A stretch of 64,000 nt of DNA from assembly GCF_052857255.1 (NCBI RefSeq), contig NC_135498.1, positions 85,646,639-85,710,638 of the forward strand. The letters run 5' to 3'. The translations under genes were made by a program, and so were the position numbers. Source of the stretch: Amblyomma americanum. Taxonomy: Eukaryota > Arthropoda > Arachnida > Ixodida > Ixodidae. Positions 10,925 to 22,908 of the stretch are shown in pieces (the first letter of the stretch is position 1; every line of letters starts with the position of its first letter). The notes beneath the pieces are model-generated. The model was not told the origin of the DNA, made no database searches, and saw only the letters and a program-made list of their open reading frames with translations.

Positions 10925-13330
10925 AGGATTTATATAGCGCCCCTTCGGAGGGCTTTTCTGATTGAAATATGCGACTTTTGGCAGCGTGGTGCAGGAGGCA
11001 CGACAATGTTTGGCGCATACCGAGGCAGCTCTAATTCTGAGAAGAAAGACGGCTGGGGAACGCTTGAGATTTGGGAAACTTTTTCACAAGTAAACCTAGA
11101 TGATTTTGCCAGACAGGCCATGCCCCTTTGACATCGCATTGTTTATAGCACGGAGATGTCAATTTTATAGCAGGGGCTGAGAATCCTACAAGCTTCCTTC
11201 ATGCCGAGAGAGTGCAGCCACGCCTTACCAGCGTACAGTTGCCAGCACCTGCCCTGATTACAACGTGAACATTTTGGCAGAGATATGCCTGGTCGGGAGG
11301 AGAATTAGAGAGAAAATATTGTCCCTACACCAAATATTTGATCAGGGAACTGACATTTCGATAGCGGTCCGAGCCTTCTGGGTTCACTAGTCTGGGGCCA
11401 AAGGCGCGCTTTATATATCACCTGCGAGCCAACGTCCGAGGTTCGTCGCTCTACAAATCAAGAATGCAGTTACGAATGTCCCAGTTGGCTTCTACTGGTT
11501 CTCACGACGTTGTAGCGCAGAAAAGGCATAGCACGAAAAGCTGGAAGACGACCCTTTCTCTCTCTGCTGAGGTCCCTGGCAAGTATCTCAAAGTGAATCA
11601 AGGTGACTCGGCAAGTCTGTCATATAAAGGGGGTTTACCTCTACCTCATGACAATCGGTCTATACAAATAGCCCTCTTTACACGAACCCGATAGTATTGG
11701 GTCGAGTCCTAGGTCGAGCTGAGCGAGGTCAACCCACTTGAGGACGGCATGAACTTTATTTTAGGGGGTCGAGACCTGTTAGAGTGCCTCGATGCGCGCG
11801 CCATCGGGGCAAGGGGCCCATTGAGGCACCCCAATATCAGCGACCGAAGGATTGAGCAGCGCATTGAGTGCGAGAAGTGGCAGCCTTCGAGGATGAGGGC
11901 CGCCAATGCGATTCGAAGTAGTCACAGCGGAAGCGAAAAAGAAGCTCGCATTTATCCTCTCACCTACCAGAGTCTTCGACTCGGCAGCGTTTATAGCACA
12001 TCGGTGCGAGGTGGAGTTGAGCCAGCCTACTCGTTGGGGAGTGGGTTGAAAACGGCCCTGTTGGGTTCATGTAAACGGTGCAGTTGGCTGCAGGGCCCCG
12101 TTTGAGTTGTATTTGCCACTGTATTCTTCACGTGCTGTCACCTGAGTCATTGCTCCCCTGTGTTGTGGAAGAAACAGTGCTGTTCTCCTGCGTCATCTTG
12201 AATAGGAACCCATTATTCTTTGAGTCACCTGTGCTTTGATGCAAACAATACCTCATCATGTGGCGGCCAGGGGACGGGGGTGCTGGGGGGACCCTTTGGG
12301 TGTGGCCTTGGGTACCATTTCCTTTTTGTTGGCTGTGGAGAACCTTGACAACCAGATGAAATCGCACCGCAAGGTCAAGCAAAAGAAAAGCAGAAATACT
12401 TAAAAAATGCAGCCTAAGCAACTAAAAAGCAAAGAAAGCAGTCAAGTCTGTCAAAGTTCTGAGAAAAACCTGCGCCCAAGAACTTAAAAAAAAGGATGAC
12501 GGTAGAGTATAGTAGCGACATAATATTCTGACGGCAGCTTGAGCCCCGAAGCATGCTTTATTTGGCGTGAATTGTCGTTGCATACGAGTGATGTACAACT
12601 TTCAGAGCCTGTAAAATGCAAATCCTAGTTTCGATGTTGACGAAAATTGGGTTTTACAATCAAGAAAGGAAATGGCAGTGGTTTAGCCCTGGTTAAACTT
12701 AGAATCACGCGATAGCTACATCTGGCCGATTGGAATTCGATCAGGCGAGTTGCAAAGTGGATCTTTCGCCGCTCAGTTTCGCTGGGCGTTCCGCCTTCAT
12801 CTTTGTCCCATGTGATACGGCGCACGCGGACCGCTGTGTCAGCTATTGCCCACCGCGCCGCAGGCAGCAGCAGCTGCTCCGCACCACGCGAGCGACCCAC
12901 TTGACCAACTGCCGAACCACGTGATCACCCCCGTGACCAACGGCGTCGCCACGGAGCTCAAGTGGTGCCACGCTGAAGGGCCGATGACGAAGCGTAGAGT
13001 AGCTATTGCTGCAAGAGGGGAGGAAAGGTCGCAGACAATATTTCGATATTTAGTTAAGTTGTTTTGCGAGATGAAATGAAAGAACGACATATATGAAACC
13101 ATAAATATTCTTCCCAGTTACCTCTGATCTGTAAAAAATATGACTCAAAAAATAAATCTGCCCGCAACAATAACTCTATTCACTAAAGAAGAAAAGGCTG
13201 CCACAAAGCGCATCAAAATCGAACTGTATTTACACACCCTATAGCATCTGAAAGTTTCGATGTCATTCCTGCATATAGTTTCAGCTGTGAACTCTCTTAA
13301 CAATCGTAGGTGCATGTCTGAAGCTTACAT
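10925..13330 (+). repeat. Duplicated block S, copy S1
   Basis: This stretch aligns by eye with 28235-29722 in the same direction (S2) and with 18175-16020 (S3) and 41082-38900 (S4) reversed. Good anchor points are tttatatagcgccccttcgg near 10928 (against 18110 reversed) and gacaatcggtctat near 11650 (against 28457 direct). S1, S3 and S4 share a short reading around NILAEI.LVGRR near 11265-11310, but the frame is not open in S1 beyond it. It is either an old transposon without recognisable coding capacity or part of a segmental duplication. Confidence 0.75.
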
Positions 13331-13354
13331 ACAAAACCCATGGCGCATCCACAG

Positions 13355-14430
13355 GCCCAAACCGGCCACCTGGTCCTAGCTAACGCTCGTGGTTATGCTG
13401 TATGCGTCGTAAGAGATATCGCGCAACTACACTGCTGCTCCATTTATATTTCACCTCTCAAAGCTTAAGCGTAGTGTTTAATACAAGAAAAACTATATTT
13501 TACCCTGCAAGCCTCTTAACTGAACATTTGGGGAATCATTGAAACGTGTTTTGCCCATGCGATACCAACACGGTACGCACTATATCAAGAAATAAGTCCT
13601 TGTTCTTTCGTGCAATGAGGAGGTCTACACTTTCATCGGCGTCAACACTCCTATACAACATAAGAACGCTGTGGCTTATGTCTGTGAAAGGACCACCTTC
13701 CAGCCAATGGCGACCGCCGTTTCTCATGACCCTGCAGCATGAAAATGCACGGAGTGGCGCCACAGTCAAGGAAAGAGTCTAGCCCTTTCCATAGAAAGAA
13801 ATAATGACCCCCTTTCATAAAAACTCCATCTTTAGTCACACTAGCAGTGTCATGAAAATCGGCCGGCGCCGTTCGGCTGGAAAGAGTCCTTTGACTTGGA
13901 AAATCCACTGGGTTCTTGAGCTGTGTCCGACTATAGCAGGCGTGCCTACACTTGTCGGTGGTTCCGTGCTTAAGGTTAAACATCTCTCGAATAGAAAACC
14001 ATGAAACACGACAGCTGTTTTAACTTCTTGGTTACTTGGGCTGGAAACATCAGTAGAAATTTATCACACTTCTTATTACCCAACGCAAGAAAACTTTTAA
14101 ATCAATGTAGTTAGCACGCGTTGTTGCTTTGAAAAGAGTCGCTGGTATTTATATGCTCCTAAAATTCAGCTAATGTTTCTCTCCTATGCTAGTTCTCAGA
14201 CCGTAGCCTCCAAAATACCACACCAATCCGCATGATATTCGTACTCATCTTTCTTGTACATAAGAAACTAACACCACATGTGCACCGCCAGTTTCGAGCA
14301 CCACGTAATTCAGTGGGACGTTTTAAACCTACAATTATTAAAGAATTGATATCTCTAGTAATTTTGCACGAAATATATATGGTTGTCATGCCGTACTCTT
14401 CAAAATCTCGTCTGTAAAGAACTTCCTGCA
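13355..14430 (+). repeat. Duplicated block R1, copy R1a
   Basis: The block starts at about cgtggttatgctgtatgcgt and aligns with 34785-35370 (R1d), with 21560-22600 (R1b) and in part with 24510-25190 (R1c). The homology with R1b continues to about 14230 (ccaaaataccacaccaatccgc against ccaaaatcccacattaatcgg). All copies contain a foldback element of the M family in the middle. In S1-R1a and S2-R1d the order of blocks is the same, which shows they were duplicated together. Confidence 0.7.
13632..13945. mobile_element. Foldback/MITE-like element M, copy M1
   Basis: The inner arms aaaggaccaccttccagcca (13686 on) and the reverse complement of ctggaaagagtcctt (to 13892) pair over about 50 bases, including an ATGGC..CGGC.G..TCTCATGACCCTGC core. 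The homology of outer flanks between copies suggests arms of about 100 bases. There is no transposase gene, so it is non-autonomous. Confidence 0.65.
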
Positions 14431-14472
14431 ATCAAAACAAACCATTCCCACCGTCCGGAGCAAATCGATTAA

Positions 14473-14976
14473 ATGTGGCCAACATTTGAATCCACGCTGA
14501 ATTTATCGTTGTTCTGCACCACTCTCGTTGTGGTTAAAGCCGTGCAAAATATAAACCCTTGTCCAGATTTTGTGGCCCAGTTGAGCGCGTATAAGTATTC
14601 AACTCTTCAAGCGAACAGAATTTCGATCTTCATGACTCGCAGGTTTCCTACCGCATATATAGAAACATTCTGCAGGGGTCGCGAAAGAACAACGCAGAGA
14701 AAGACAGCGGCCTTCAAAAAAGCGTCCGAAAAGAGAGCAGCGAGAAAACAGCGCAAGGAAAACAACAGCATCGGGAAAAATACCAAAGGTAAAATTTGCG
14801 CTCTGGTGGGTGCATCGCTATGTCATGAAATGCACACGCAGATAGTAACAACTAATCAACTGAAGGCTGGTTTTGATGTCGGTGTAAATGTGTTATATAA
14901 ATTGAGAAAACTCGTCGCTGGTGCATTTCCATTGCTCCAATTACTGTTCGGAGGATCCAGTTGTAGACGACGCTAA
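14473..14976 (+). other. 167-codon open frame of unknown status
   Basis: This is the longest unexplained frame in the left half. It has a hydrophobic start (LSLFCTTLVVVKAV), a very basic middle (KKASEKRAARKQRKENN) and a hydrophobic end. I find no motif, no paralogue in the window, no obvious splice partner and no clear promoter, so it may be a chance frame. I list it because of its length. Confidence 0.2.
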
Positions 14977-14979
14977 TAG

Positions 14980-15464
14980 GTATTTTGCTCGTGGCGTCAT
15001 GGGTTCTATCTTTAGCTGCAGTAGTCACCCAAGAAAAAGAAAACCAGGGCCTTCTGTATAAGTTTTCAACAGGCCCCAATGAGCAGTTGCCTGTTGCTAC
15101 AAAATAAGAGCACCTTATCCAAAAAAATGAAAAGAAAACAAGGATTTGCAATTGCCAACTAACAGCTGGTATGTATGGGTGGTTCGACACTTCTTTTTTG
15201 GCCAAAAGTCGATTTAAACTACTTTGCGTATACTTTACGCCTTACCTTAGCTTGTTGCAAAATCATATGACAAGAAAATCACCATACTTAGCAATACGCT
15301 TAATTAAACTCTTTTTAGTCCCCTAATTCCTCTTCCCTAGTGCTGGGTAGCCAACCGGAACGCCTTTCTGGTTAACATCCCTGCCTTTCCCTCCTCATCT
15401 TTATCTATCCATCTAAACTGCGAGCGTTAACCAAAACATTGTGTGTGATCCGTATATAAGGCTT
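14980..15464. other. No feature recognised
   Basis: AT-rich non-coding sequence between the 167-codon frame and a small minus-strand frame. No repeat partner was found by eye. Confidence 0.5.
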
Positions 15465-15701
15465 TTACTTTATCCGCACTGTCTGCTGTGGTGGCCTGGT
15501 TACATCCGCGCTTAGTTCCAAATCCAACGGTGGTAGTTCTAATCTAATCCTGGTATTTTCTTCTGTGTTGATTTCTATTTCCTTTCTTGTGGTATCGCTT
15601 GTAATCTTTATTGAAAAGGCTGCTCCCGGGGACAAATTGTTGCACCCCTTTCTTAGGGGACCAACAGTTGCACCATTTGCAGTTGATCCCGAAAAGGACA
15701 T
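15465..15701 (-). CDS. Possible small protein of 78 residues, unknown
   Basis: A minus-strand frame starts with ATG in a good context (acaaccATGTCC) and runs to TAA. The peptide is polar and looks protein-like (ENTRIRLELPPLDLELSADV) with no cysteine cluster or membrane segment. It lies just left of a partial foldback element (M6). It could be the start of a lost transposon ORF, an exon, or chance. No homologue was recognised. Confidence 0.25.
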   Translation of the reverse strand: MSFSGSTANGATVGPLRKGCNNLSPGAAFSIKITSDTTRKEIEINTEENTRIRLELPPLDLELSADVTRPPQQTVRIK

Positions 15702-15773
15702 GGTTGTGGCAAATCAGTTCGTCCCAAAGAGACTAACCGCACACCTCCTTTTAGCCCTTTTTGGCTTAGAGTG

Positions 15774-15945
15774 AAGGACCGCCTTCTAAACCAATGTCGT
15801 CGGTCTATTCTTATGACTCTGCCAATGTGACAAAGCAGGGGGTTGTGGATGAAAGTGGATAATGCATTTCCTCAATGGTGAGGGAGAGACCTCTCTCTCC
15901 ATTGTGGCGCCGATCCCTGCATTGTCACTCTGGCAGAGTCGTGTT
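15774..15945. mobile_element. Partial foldback element M6
   Basis: The left arm (aaggaccgccttctaaacca) and centre (gacaaagcagg, then paired ctctctccattg) match copy M5. The right outer arm is missing after about 15945. It is the most diverged copy. Confidence 0.5.
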
Positions 15946-16019
15946 AGTTTTGTTTCCTTAGTTTTTTTGTTTGCTTTTCTCCGTTCTCTACGCCTAGAGT
16001 AAGCTCCACGCAAAGCTGG

Positions 16020-18175
16020 CGGTTCACCACTGATTTCACCAAATTGTATTTCCTTAGGAAATACATGGGAAGTCTCAGCAGCTATAGCGTATTAAATATG
16101 GTTCTATATTAATGCGGTTTGTGGCAGGGTCTTCTTTATTGAATAGAGGAAATGTTGCGGAGGGATTTTTGCTTTACTATTTTTTTACAAATCAGACGTA
16201 AATATGCAGAAAAACAGCGGCTTTAGATAAGTCGTTTTTTTTGTCCTCTCGTAAAAAAAAAACTGAACTAAATATCAAATTTTTATCCGAAACATTTTCT
16301 TCCTGTTTCTTAAGTTATTGTTAAAACGCAATTTTCATCCATATGGAAACTAGTATTTACGCTTTACAGGCTCTTTATGTTGTGGATATATTTCCTGCGG
16401 GGGTTTGAAATTCGTGCCAAATTGAATGTCACATGGCTACGTCTGGCGCCAAATTGTTTTGTATTTACTACACCCTACCATTAACCTTTTACTTGTCTAT
16501 GTTCGTGCTCGCAGAATTCTCTCACAACTTCGGCGAACTTGGCTTGTTTCTTTCCTTTTTCCTTGATAGGGATGTCTTTCGAAATGATTTTTGCTTTTCT
16601 TTTCTTGCTCCACGGTGTGGAGTGATTTCACTGGATTCTGTAGCATCTGCATAGCGCAGAAAAAGAAATATCACACCCAAAAAGGCAGGTCCAGCCCGAA
16701 AGCTCCTCCAACCCTCTTCTCTTGTGGCCGCCACACAATATGGCATTGTTTGTGATTAAAACTATATGTGGCTCACAGGAATGTGCGTCCCCTTTCAGAA
16801 CGTGTTGGTAAAACGGCATGTTCATTCCCCAATGCAGAGGTGCAATGACTCAAGTGACAGCAGTTCAAGAAGAGAGCGGCAAATACACATCAAAGAAGGC
16901 ATTCAGCCAGTAGCAGCGTTTACATGAACCCGACAGGGCAGGGCTTACTCGAGTTTTCGGGTCTAAAACCAAATCCTGGGTTCAAGTTAACGCGCACCTA
17001 GTCGTTTCGAGAGTCGACGGGTCGGATCCAATCAACTCAACCGCATGCAGTAGGTCACTCAACCCGACTCTGCCGCGATGTGCTATAAACGCTGTCGAGT
17101 CGAAGAGTCGGGTACGTGAGAGGGTAGATGCGAACTTGTTTTTCGCTTGACTCGTTCAGTTCCTGAAACATCAGTGACGTGCTTAAGCTCTGAAGGCTGC
17201 CACTGCTCGCACTCAACGCACTGCTCGACGCTTTTTTCGCGTCAGTTGAACGGGTCATAAGGTTCCTCAGAGGGCCCGCTCTTCACCAGCGCGCGCATCG
17301 AGGCATGCCAACCGGTCTCGACTCGCTAAAATCGAGTTCATGTAGCTAAAAACGTACTCATCGAGTGGGCTACCTTGTTCAGCCCGCTCCGAAGCTATCG
17401 GGTTTGTGTAATCAGGGCTAACGGTGTAGACCGATTCTCATGAGGTAAAGGTTAACCACCTTTCAAAGATGCCCTTTCCAGTTACCTTGAGATAGTTGCC
17501 GGTAGAAAGGATCCTCTTCTTGCTTTTTCCTGCTAAGCCTCTGCTGCAATACAACGTCCTGAGAATCGGCCTAAGACTACTGGGGCATTCGCCTCTGCTT
17601 TCTTGATTTGTATGGCGACGAACCTAGCACAATGGAATGAAAGTGATTTAAAAAGCGCGCCTCTGGCTCCAAAGTAGTGAACCCAGAATTTGCCGCATCG
17701 GCATCGAATTGTCCGTTCTGTAATCAAAACTTCTGCGAGTGTCATTTCTTTCTCTCTGATTCTCCTCCCGACCACACATAAATTTGCCAAAATGTTCACG
17801 TTGTAATTATTGCAGGTGCTGCCGACTGTACGCGTGTTGAGTGTGTGCACCCTCTCTGCAAAAAGGTTTTTGCAGGTTTCTGAGCGTCTACTCCGGAATA
17901 GGCATCTCCGTGGTGTAAACAATGTTATATGAAAGGGTACGACCTGGCTGGAAAAATCATTCAGTTTTGCATGTCTCAAACGTTCCCCAACCGCCTCTCT
18001 TCTCACAATTAAAACCGCGTCGGTATGCGTCACAGCTAGTCGCACGTCCCGCATGACGTTGCAAAAAGTCGCAAATTTCAATTAGAAAAGCACTGCAAAG
18101 GGGCGCTATGTAAATACAAAGCGATACGAAAAAAAAGCGTCGCGAAGCAGGGCGCATAATGTTCAAACCGGTGAC
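16020..18175 (-). repeat. Duplicated block S, copy S3, reversed
   Basis: Reverse-complement match of S1 and direct match of S4 (38900-41082); for example ccttaggaaatacatggga occurs at about 16050 and 38933. It contains a 182-codon minus-strand frame (18081-17533) that is partly shared with S4 and S1 around NILA...VGRR but is broken in those copies, so I do not call it a gene. Its right edge meets the 3'-flank block of gene A, and S4 shows the same order next to the ghost copy. Confidence 0.72.
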
Positions 18176-18204
18176 GTCGTGCCAACTGGTCCATGAAACA
18201 TAGA

Positions 18205-18908
18205 AGATGAAGATAAAATTAACGGGATCATGCCGTTATTAAATGAGTGACGGATTTCGAAGGAGCCACAGTAAATACCATGTGAAGGACTGTGTAGAGC
18301 CAAGCGGCACAACAAAGTACCGTTGAGAGAAAATTTGCATTTTCAGGACTGTTTACAATGGACAACAGCACGAAAGGCGGCCAAGAGCGGACATTGACTA
18401 TGTCCGAGACATCCCATAGAAAGCTGCATTCCTTCAAAACGCCCGTCTAGCTGAGCATTATCTGACGGAAATTATCGCGTTGCCGCCTTTTTTTTCGAAA
18501 TAATTCAGATGGAAACGAGCACAAATCCACGCAAACAGGCCATCAAATTTTGACGGTACCATATCTGCTGCAAGCTATCTTCTTTAGCGGTAAAGAGTTG
18601 AAGATGTCGTCTCAGAAAAAAAAAACAGCATCGCCTTTCTCCACAGAAGGCTGCTGTAGATGTAAGGGAATCTGGTGCCATTTGTTGCATGGAGGTTTTA
18701 CGCCTTGCGAAACAGCACGCTTTGCCTCGAGAGACTGCAACATTTCCCATAATCAGCGAGAAGTTTTCAGCTGATATTACGTGGGAAGCAGCGTCAGCAG
18801 AAACCTGTAATAAATTGAGACTGTGTTGCCTACATTTTCTTTTTTTTTTCCTTTACATTGCAAAGTATTCATGAAAAGAAACAATACATTAGCTTTAGAA
18901 CGAGCATT
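18205..18908 (+). repeat. Duplicated block D, copy D1, with possible transposase remnant
   Basis: It matches 42067-42775 in the same direction at high identity by eye (for example attatcgcgttgccgcc). In copy D2 the plus strand reads a short MDN followed, in another frame, by YPTEIIALPP, which resembles the end of a Tc1/IS630-like DDE transposase (usual form ..LPPY.C.LNPIE..W). Further on, D2 has an open frame 42470-42730, and in D1 the same frame is shifted by an A-run change near 18610. The transposase reading is weak. Confidence 0.6.
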
Positions 18909-18914
18909 TTTATT
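18909..18914 (-). terminator. Polyadenylation signal AATAAA of paralogue A
   Basis: The minus strand reads AATAAA about 245 bases after the stop codon of gene A (19159). The same signal with the same surroundings is kept in the ghost copy at 42776-42781. Confidence 0.55.
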
Positions 18915-19158
18915 GAAAACGACACAAAAAAGGGACGTACAAATGAAACATCAGATCTGTTGTGAGCTTAATTGATAGCTCCTTAACAAGTGCGCATAGA
19001 AAAATAACGATACCGTGAAAAAATTGAGGAGCGAGTAACAGAAATTAAAGCCTGTCCGTTCGGACATTTGTCATGCAACATGGCTTGAATTGAAATGCTC
19101 GTAATGCGCAGACCCCCGTTGACTAGCGCTAAGATACAAGCATGGGGTTTTCGTTCGT

Positions 19159-20802
19159 CTAGGCCTCCAGGTTCTCCTCCGGAAACAACAGATTCAGATC
19201 CGGAACTTGGTTGCCATCCGGCAAATCGAAGATGTCGTCGAACAGCCAGCCAAAGTCCATGGGCTCCTCTTCGTCGGGGCGTTGTTGCTTCTCTTTCTCT
19301 CCGTTCGGCGGGTTAACCCTGGTCAGCTTTATTTTGAGAGGATCTGCGCCTTCTTTGCATTTCCACATTTCCGATGGGCCGGCCTCCTCTCCGCTTCCGG
19401 ATGTCTTGTTTAGCTTGAGCTTCTTGGAAGGCCGAGGCTCATCTACAAAGATGAATAAACAGGTTAGAACCAAATGAAGTTTGACTGCAGAATGGAGCCA
19501 AGCGACAATACGTGTTCATAAAACTAAAAAAAGAAGAGACAATCTATAGAACCAGCTCCTCTTTTCTGCGTCCCTCGATTGGTCTATAATGACAACATCT
19601 ATATTACGCAACATATTGGCAGGGAGTTCTGCTGACGATACCAGTGATTATAAATGGGTTGCAGAAGTGAGGTTAGAATGCAGATAAAGCCTTTCAGCAT
19701 GTCGCAATGCAAATACGATATCCGCAGAAGGCGTCCTCAAAACGAACCGCTCTGTTCAGTTTAGCTGGCAGAAGCGCAGTGTTCCGCCTGTGGCAAGTGG
19801 TTCCGCCATAGGCACAACAATCAGTCGTCGATCGCTTTGAACTGACGCCCACAAGATACAGACGCAGCAACGCAAGATTATGAGAATTAATAGTTTGGCG
19901 CATGCGGATTTCGATTAAGCCAAGCTTATCTATGCGGCAAAAAAAATAAATTAGTTGTGGCATTTGTGACTTCAGCTACTTGAAAATTAACATAGAGAGT
20001 CCGCCGGACAAGTCGGTGAGAATGGTCACAACCCTGCTGCCGAAGTCAGCTCGAGAAAACAAACACAGGTCAGCAACTCCACCATGTCAGTGACAAAATT
20101 ATGTTAACCATAAAATCTATATTTGAATGAGTATTTTGTTTGAAAAATTTTTTTACCTAATTTGCACTCTATTTTAGCTGCGTCTTTAGTTCCTCGCAAC
20201 CAAAAATCAAGCGCTCATGGAAACTAGCGCTGCCTTAGTCGGATGGCAACATTAAGTTTTGAACACGCACGGAGAGCACAGCGACTGCCGAGCTGAACTG
20301 CAAGCCATGTATGCACACTAAGAACTCAGCTATAAATATTGATTTCCCGGAAAACAATCTGCAAGCAGCAAAAGAGGTTCGTAAGTGTTTTTGTGTAAAT
20401 ATTACGAAAACACTGGTGCCAATAGCCACCCGTTGAGTGATGCATTACCTGCGACTCTTAAAAAGCATCAACAGAATATTACTTGACACTTTGGTCTCTG
20501 AACCAACCTTAGACGAAATATTAATAAATGTTACATATATGATATCAGTCTCCCTACACTACGTTGTTCTGGGCGAAGTAGTTGCCGACAACCAAGTGCT
20601 TAGAAAACTTTTACTTACTTTTAAATTCCTTTCGCAGTCCATTTTTAATCTTGCGTTTCTTGTTGGGCTTGGTGCGGGTTCCGGATCTCTTGAGGGTGCC
20701 TTTGGGACCGGCGTTTTCTTTGCCATCTGTGTCGTCTTCTGAGTCGCTAGAGGTGAGCCCCCACAGCTTTTGAAGGCGAAGCAAGGGCGACATTTTCTCC
20801 AT
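19159..20802 (-). CDS. Paralogue A of a small two-exon gene family, unknown function
   Basis: Exon 1 is 20802-20619 and ends at donor AAAA|GTAAGT. Exon 2 is 19442-19159 after acceptor TTTGTAG|AT. Both sides are phase 1, giving a protein of 155 residues, or 165 if translation starts at the upstream ATG (20832). I chose 20802 because copy B starts at the equivalent MEK. Exon 1 encodes MEKMSPLLRLQKLWGL, an acidic DSEDDTDGKENAG stretch containing a KEN tripeptide, and a basic stretch (KPNKKRKIKNGLRKEFK) that could be a nuclear import signal. Exon 2 encodes EEAGPSEMWKC, a lysine-rich middle and a very acidic, bulky end (DFGWLFDDIFDLPDG). No signal peptide or membrane segment is seen. The acidic end resembles transcription activation segments, which is inference only. 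Confidence 0.72.
19443..20618 (-). other. Intron of paralogue A
   Basis: A GT-AG intron of 1176 bases. It aligns with the sequence right of exon 2 in copy C (62769-64000) in many blocks, for example agctggcag.cgcagtgttc near 19760 and 63500, and tttgcact near 20160 and 63895. It also shares shorter blocks with the intron of B. No gene is seen inside it. Confidence 0.65.
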
Positions 20803-21000
20803 GCCCCCCTCCAAAATACGCTTTGCGCTCATTCCCGTAATCAAAGGCAGCGAAATGCTCTCGGAAACATCACAACACAACCTTTAGCAACAGCTATGCT
20901 GCTCGCTCGCCTTCAACACCCCAAGTGACACATTACAGTTCTGGAGCTTTTCTCATGTTTGGGAAAGGGTTGCTGTTGACGAGAGTAAGTCGCGGCTCCA

Positions 21001-21005
21001 CCAAT
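21001..21005 (-). promoter_or_regulatory. Candidate CCAAT-type box upstream of paralogue A
   Basis: CCAAT on the plus strand (ATTGG in gene orientation) lies about 200 bases before the start codon. The same motif lies about 166 bases before the start of copy B (53417-53421) inside alignable upstream sequence. No TATA box was seen. Confidence 0.35.
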
Positions 21006-21378
21006 GGGCTTTACCTTCTGTGTACAAAGGCGCACTTCTGGTCGCAGGTCAGGGAGATAAGAATACAAATGTTCCCAGTTTCCCATAAACCACTGGAACC
21101 AGATATCATATGTATTAAGGACAGCTCACCGTTCCTACTTTTCAAGGAGGTGTATGTGTGTTGACCTCATTTTTGAGACCAGCTTCTTTTTCACAAAAGC
21201 CTTTTTGTGTTCCTTTACAATGGAACAGGATTTTCGGGTTTAGAAACCAGCGAGGAGAAGGACATTTCCACTGCCTTCGATGGTGCGATAAGAGGTGTTC
21301 TAGGAAGCAAGCAGCTGAATAGTTCTGGCGCTTCGGAGACAAACGCACCAGCATAGTAATGGTGCCGCAGCGGCCATA

Positions 21379-22600
21379 GGGAAAACTTTCGGCAGACACG
21401 TTTTCGATGTCTGCTGGCCAGAGTTCCGAATTTTGTTTTTTTGTTACTGTCGGAGAGTGGTAATCCGGTCTTTGTAACTCTGCCTTGTCTCCCTTATGCC
21501 TAACTAATAAAAACTACCGTGCAAGAACAATTACTGTCGGTATCAAGAATAAACTACCGATGCCGAGTAAACGTACGGCGCGCTAAATGCCGCAGGCAGT
21601 ATTTCTCAGTAAACTAGGCCTAAAAAGATGCGATGGCTTTATTGAGCTTAACATCATGTATATATGAGATCTGCAGAAATTTCTGCTGTGCGACACGCAA
21701 CAAGTGGCTGTCTGGTGTTATCTCAGGCTTGTTATGCTGTATACGTATTAAGCGATCTGTAAAAACCACACTGCAGCTGAATTTATATTTGATTTGAAAA
21801 AAAAAGGTATTGTTTAACGTCAGAAAGCGCTAAATTTGACCCTTGCATGATGATTCTTCTGTGCACAAACGGTGAATTGTTAGAGCAACTTTTTGCATGC
21901 AGTCCCAACGCTATATCAAGAAACAAACCTTGTTTCCTGACGCTATAAGCACGTGTTTACAGATTTATCTTCGAGAAAAGTAGGATACATTTTAAGAGCT
22001 TATAGTTTGCGCTATCCAAGGACCCCCTTCGAGACATTGGCGTCGGCTTACAGGCATGACAATGCAGTGTGACAATGCAGGCAGCAGCACCACTATGAAG
22101 AAAGGAGGGTAGTCCTGACAACTAGAGGGAATTGAATACCTGAGGTCATCTACGGCTCCTAGCTTTGTCACACTAATACGGTCGGGAGACTCGGCCGACC
22201 CCACAGGTTCGAACGCGGTCCTCCGACATGAAAAAACTGGCGTTACCTTCAGTTCTGTAGAACTATAGCAGGGGTACCTTGTCAGGTTGTGGGTTCCTGT
22301 TTTAGGCTGAATATTTTTTGAAATACGCATCTGTGAGCTGACGCATCTGTTTGGACGTTTGGGTTATTCGAACATGGGGCCATAAGCAGAAATTGTCTTC
22401 CTTCTTATTGCCTAAGACAAGTGAACGTTGTAATCAGTGTATTTGTCATGCGTAATTGCACTGAAAGGAGCTGAAGTATTTGTATGCACTTAACTTTTTG
22501 ATAATGTCTCTAGCTCACGCTTTTTTCAGATGTTAGCGTCCAAAATCCCACATTAATCGGCATAGCATTCATATCCAACTTTCTCGGGAGATCTGCAAGT
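21379..22600 (+). repeat. Duplicated block R1, copy R1b, upstream of gene A
   Basis: 21379-22205 matches 24362-25190 in the same direction (gaaaactttcggcagacacg against gaaaactttaggcagacacg, and gccgcaggcagtatttct). The right part also matches R1a. A foldback copy (M2, about 21968-22275, inner arms 22018-22223) sits inside. Gene A's upstream region ends just left of it. Confidence 0.72.
21968..22275. mobile_element. Foldback element M2
   Basis: The inner arms begin with aaggacccccttcgagacat at 22018 and end with gaacgcggtcct near 22222. The centre has a CTTTGTCACAC block shared with M3. Confidence 0.55.
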
Positions 22601-22908
22601 ATAGTCGGATACATCTACAGAACGCAGCGCCTTTTCCCAGTTAAAGGACCCCCTTCCAACCAATGGCGCCGGCCGATTCTCATGACCGTGCAAGTATGAC
22701 AAAGCAGGAAGTGGTAGATGAAAGGGGATAATCCTTTTCCTCTATGGTGGGGGAGAGGTCCTTCTCTCCAATGTGTCACCTACCCCTACAGTGCAACGCT
22801 AGCAGGGTCATGAGAATAGGCCCGACGCCAATGGCTCGAAAGGGGGTCCTCTGACGGCGAAAAGCTGCAGCGTTCTTAAGTTGTATCCGTCTATAGCTGC
22901 ACATGTGC
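22590..22908. mobile_element. Foldback element M5, the clearest copy
   Basis: The left arm (22590-22688) and the reverse complement of the right arm (22802-22908) match over about 100 bases. The inner part aaaggacccccttcca / aggaccccctttcgag and the core ATTCTCATGACC.TGC are nearly identical, and the outer part has TATAG.CGGATACA on both sides. The centre itself contains a small palindrome around agaggtccttctct. The element can form a long hairpin and has no coding sequence. Confidence 0.75.

Noticed and set aside
17533..18081. 182-codon frame on the minus strand as a gene
   Set aside because: It lies in block S, and the matching frame is broken in S1 and S4, so conservation does not support a protein.
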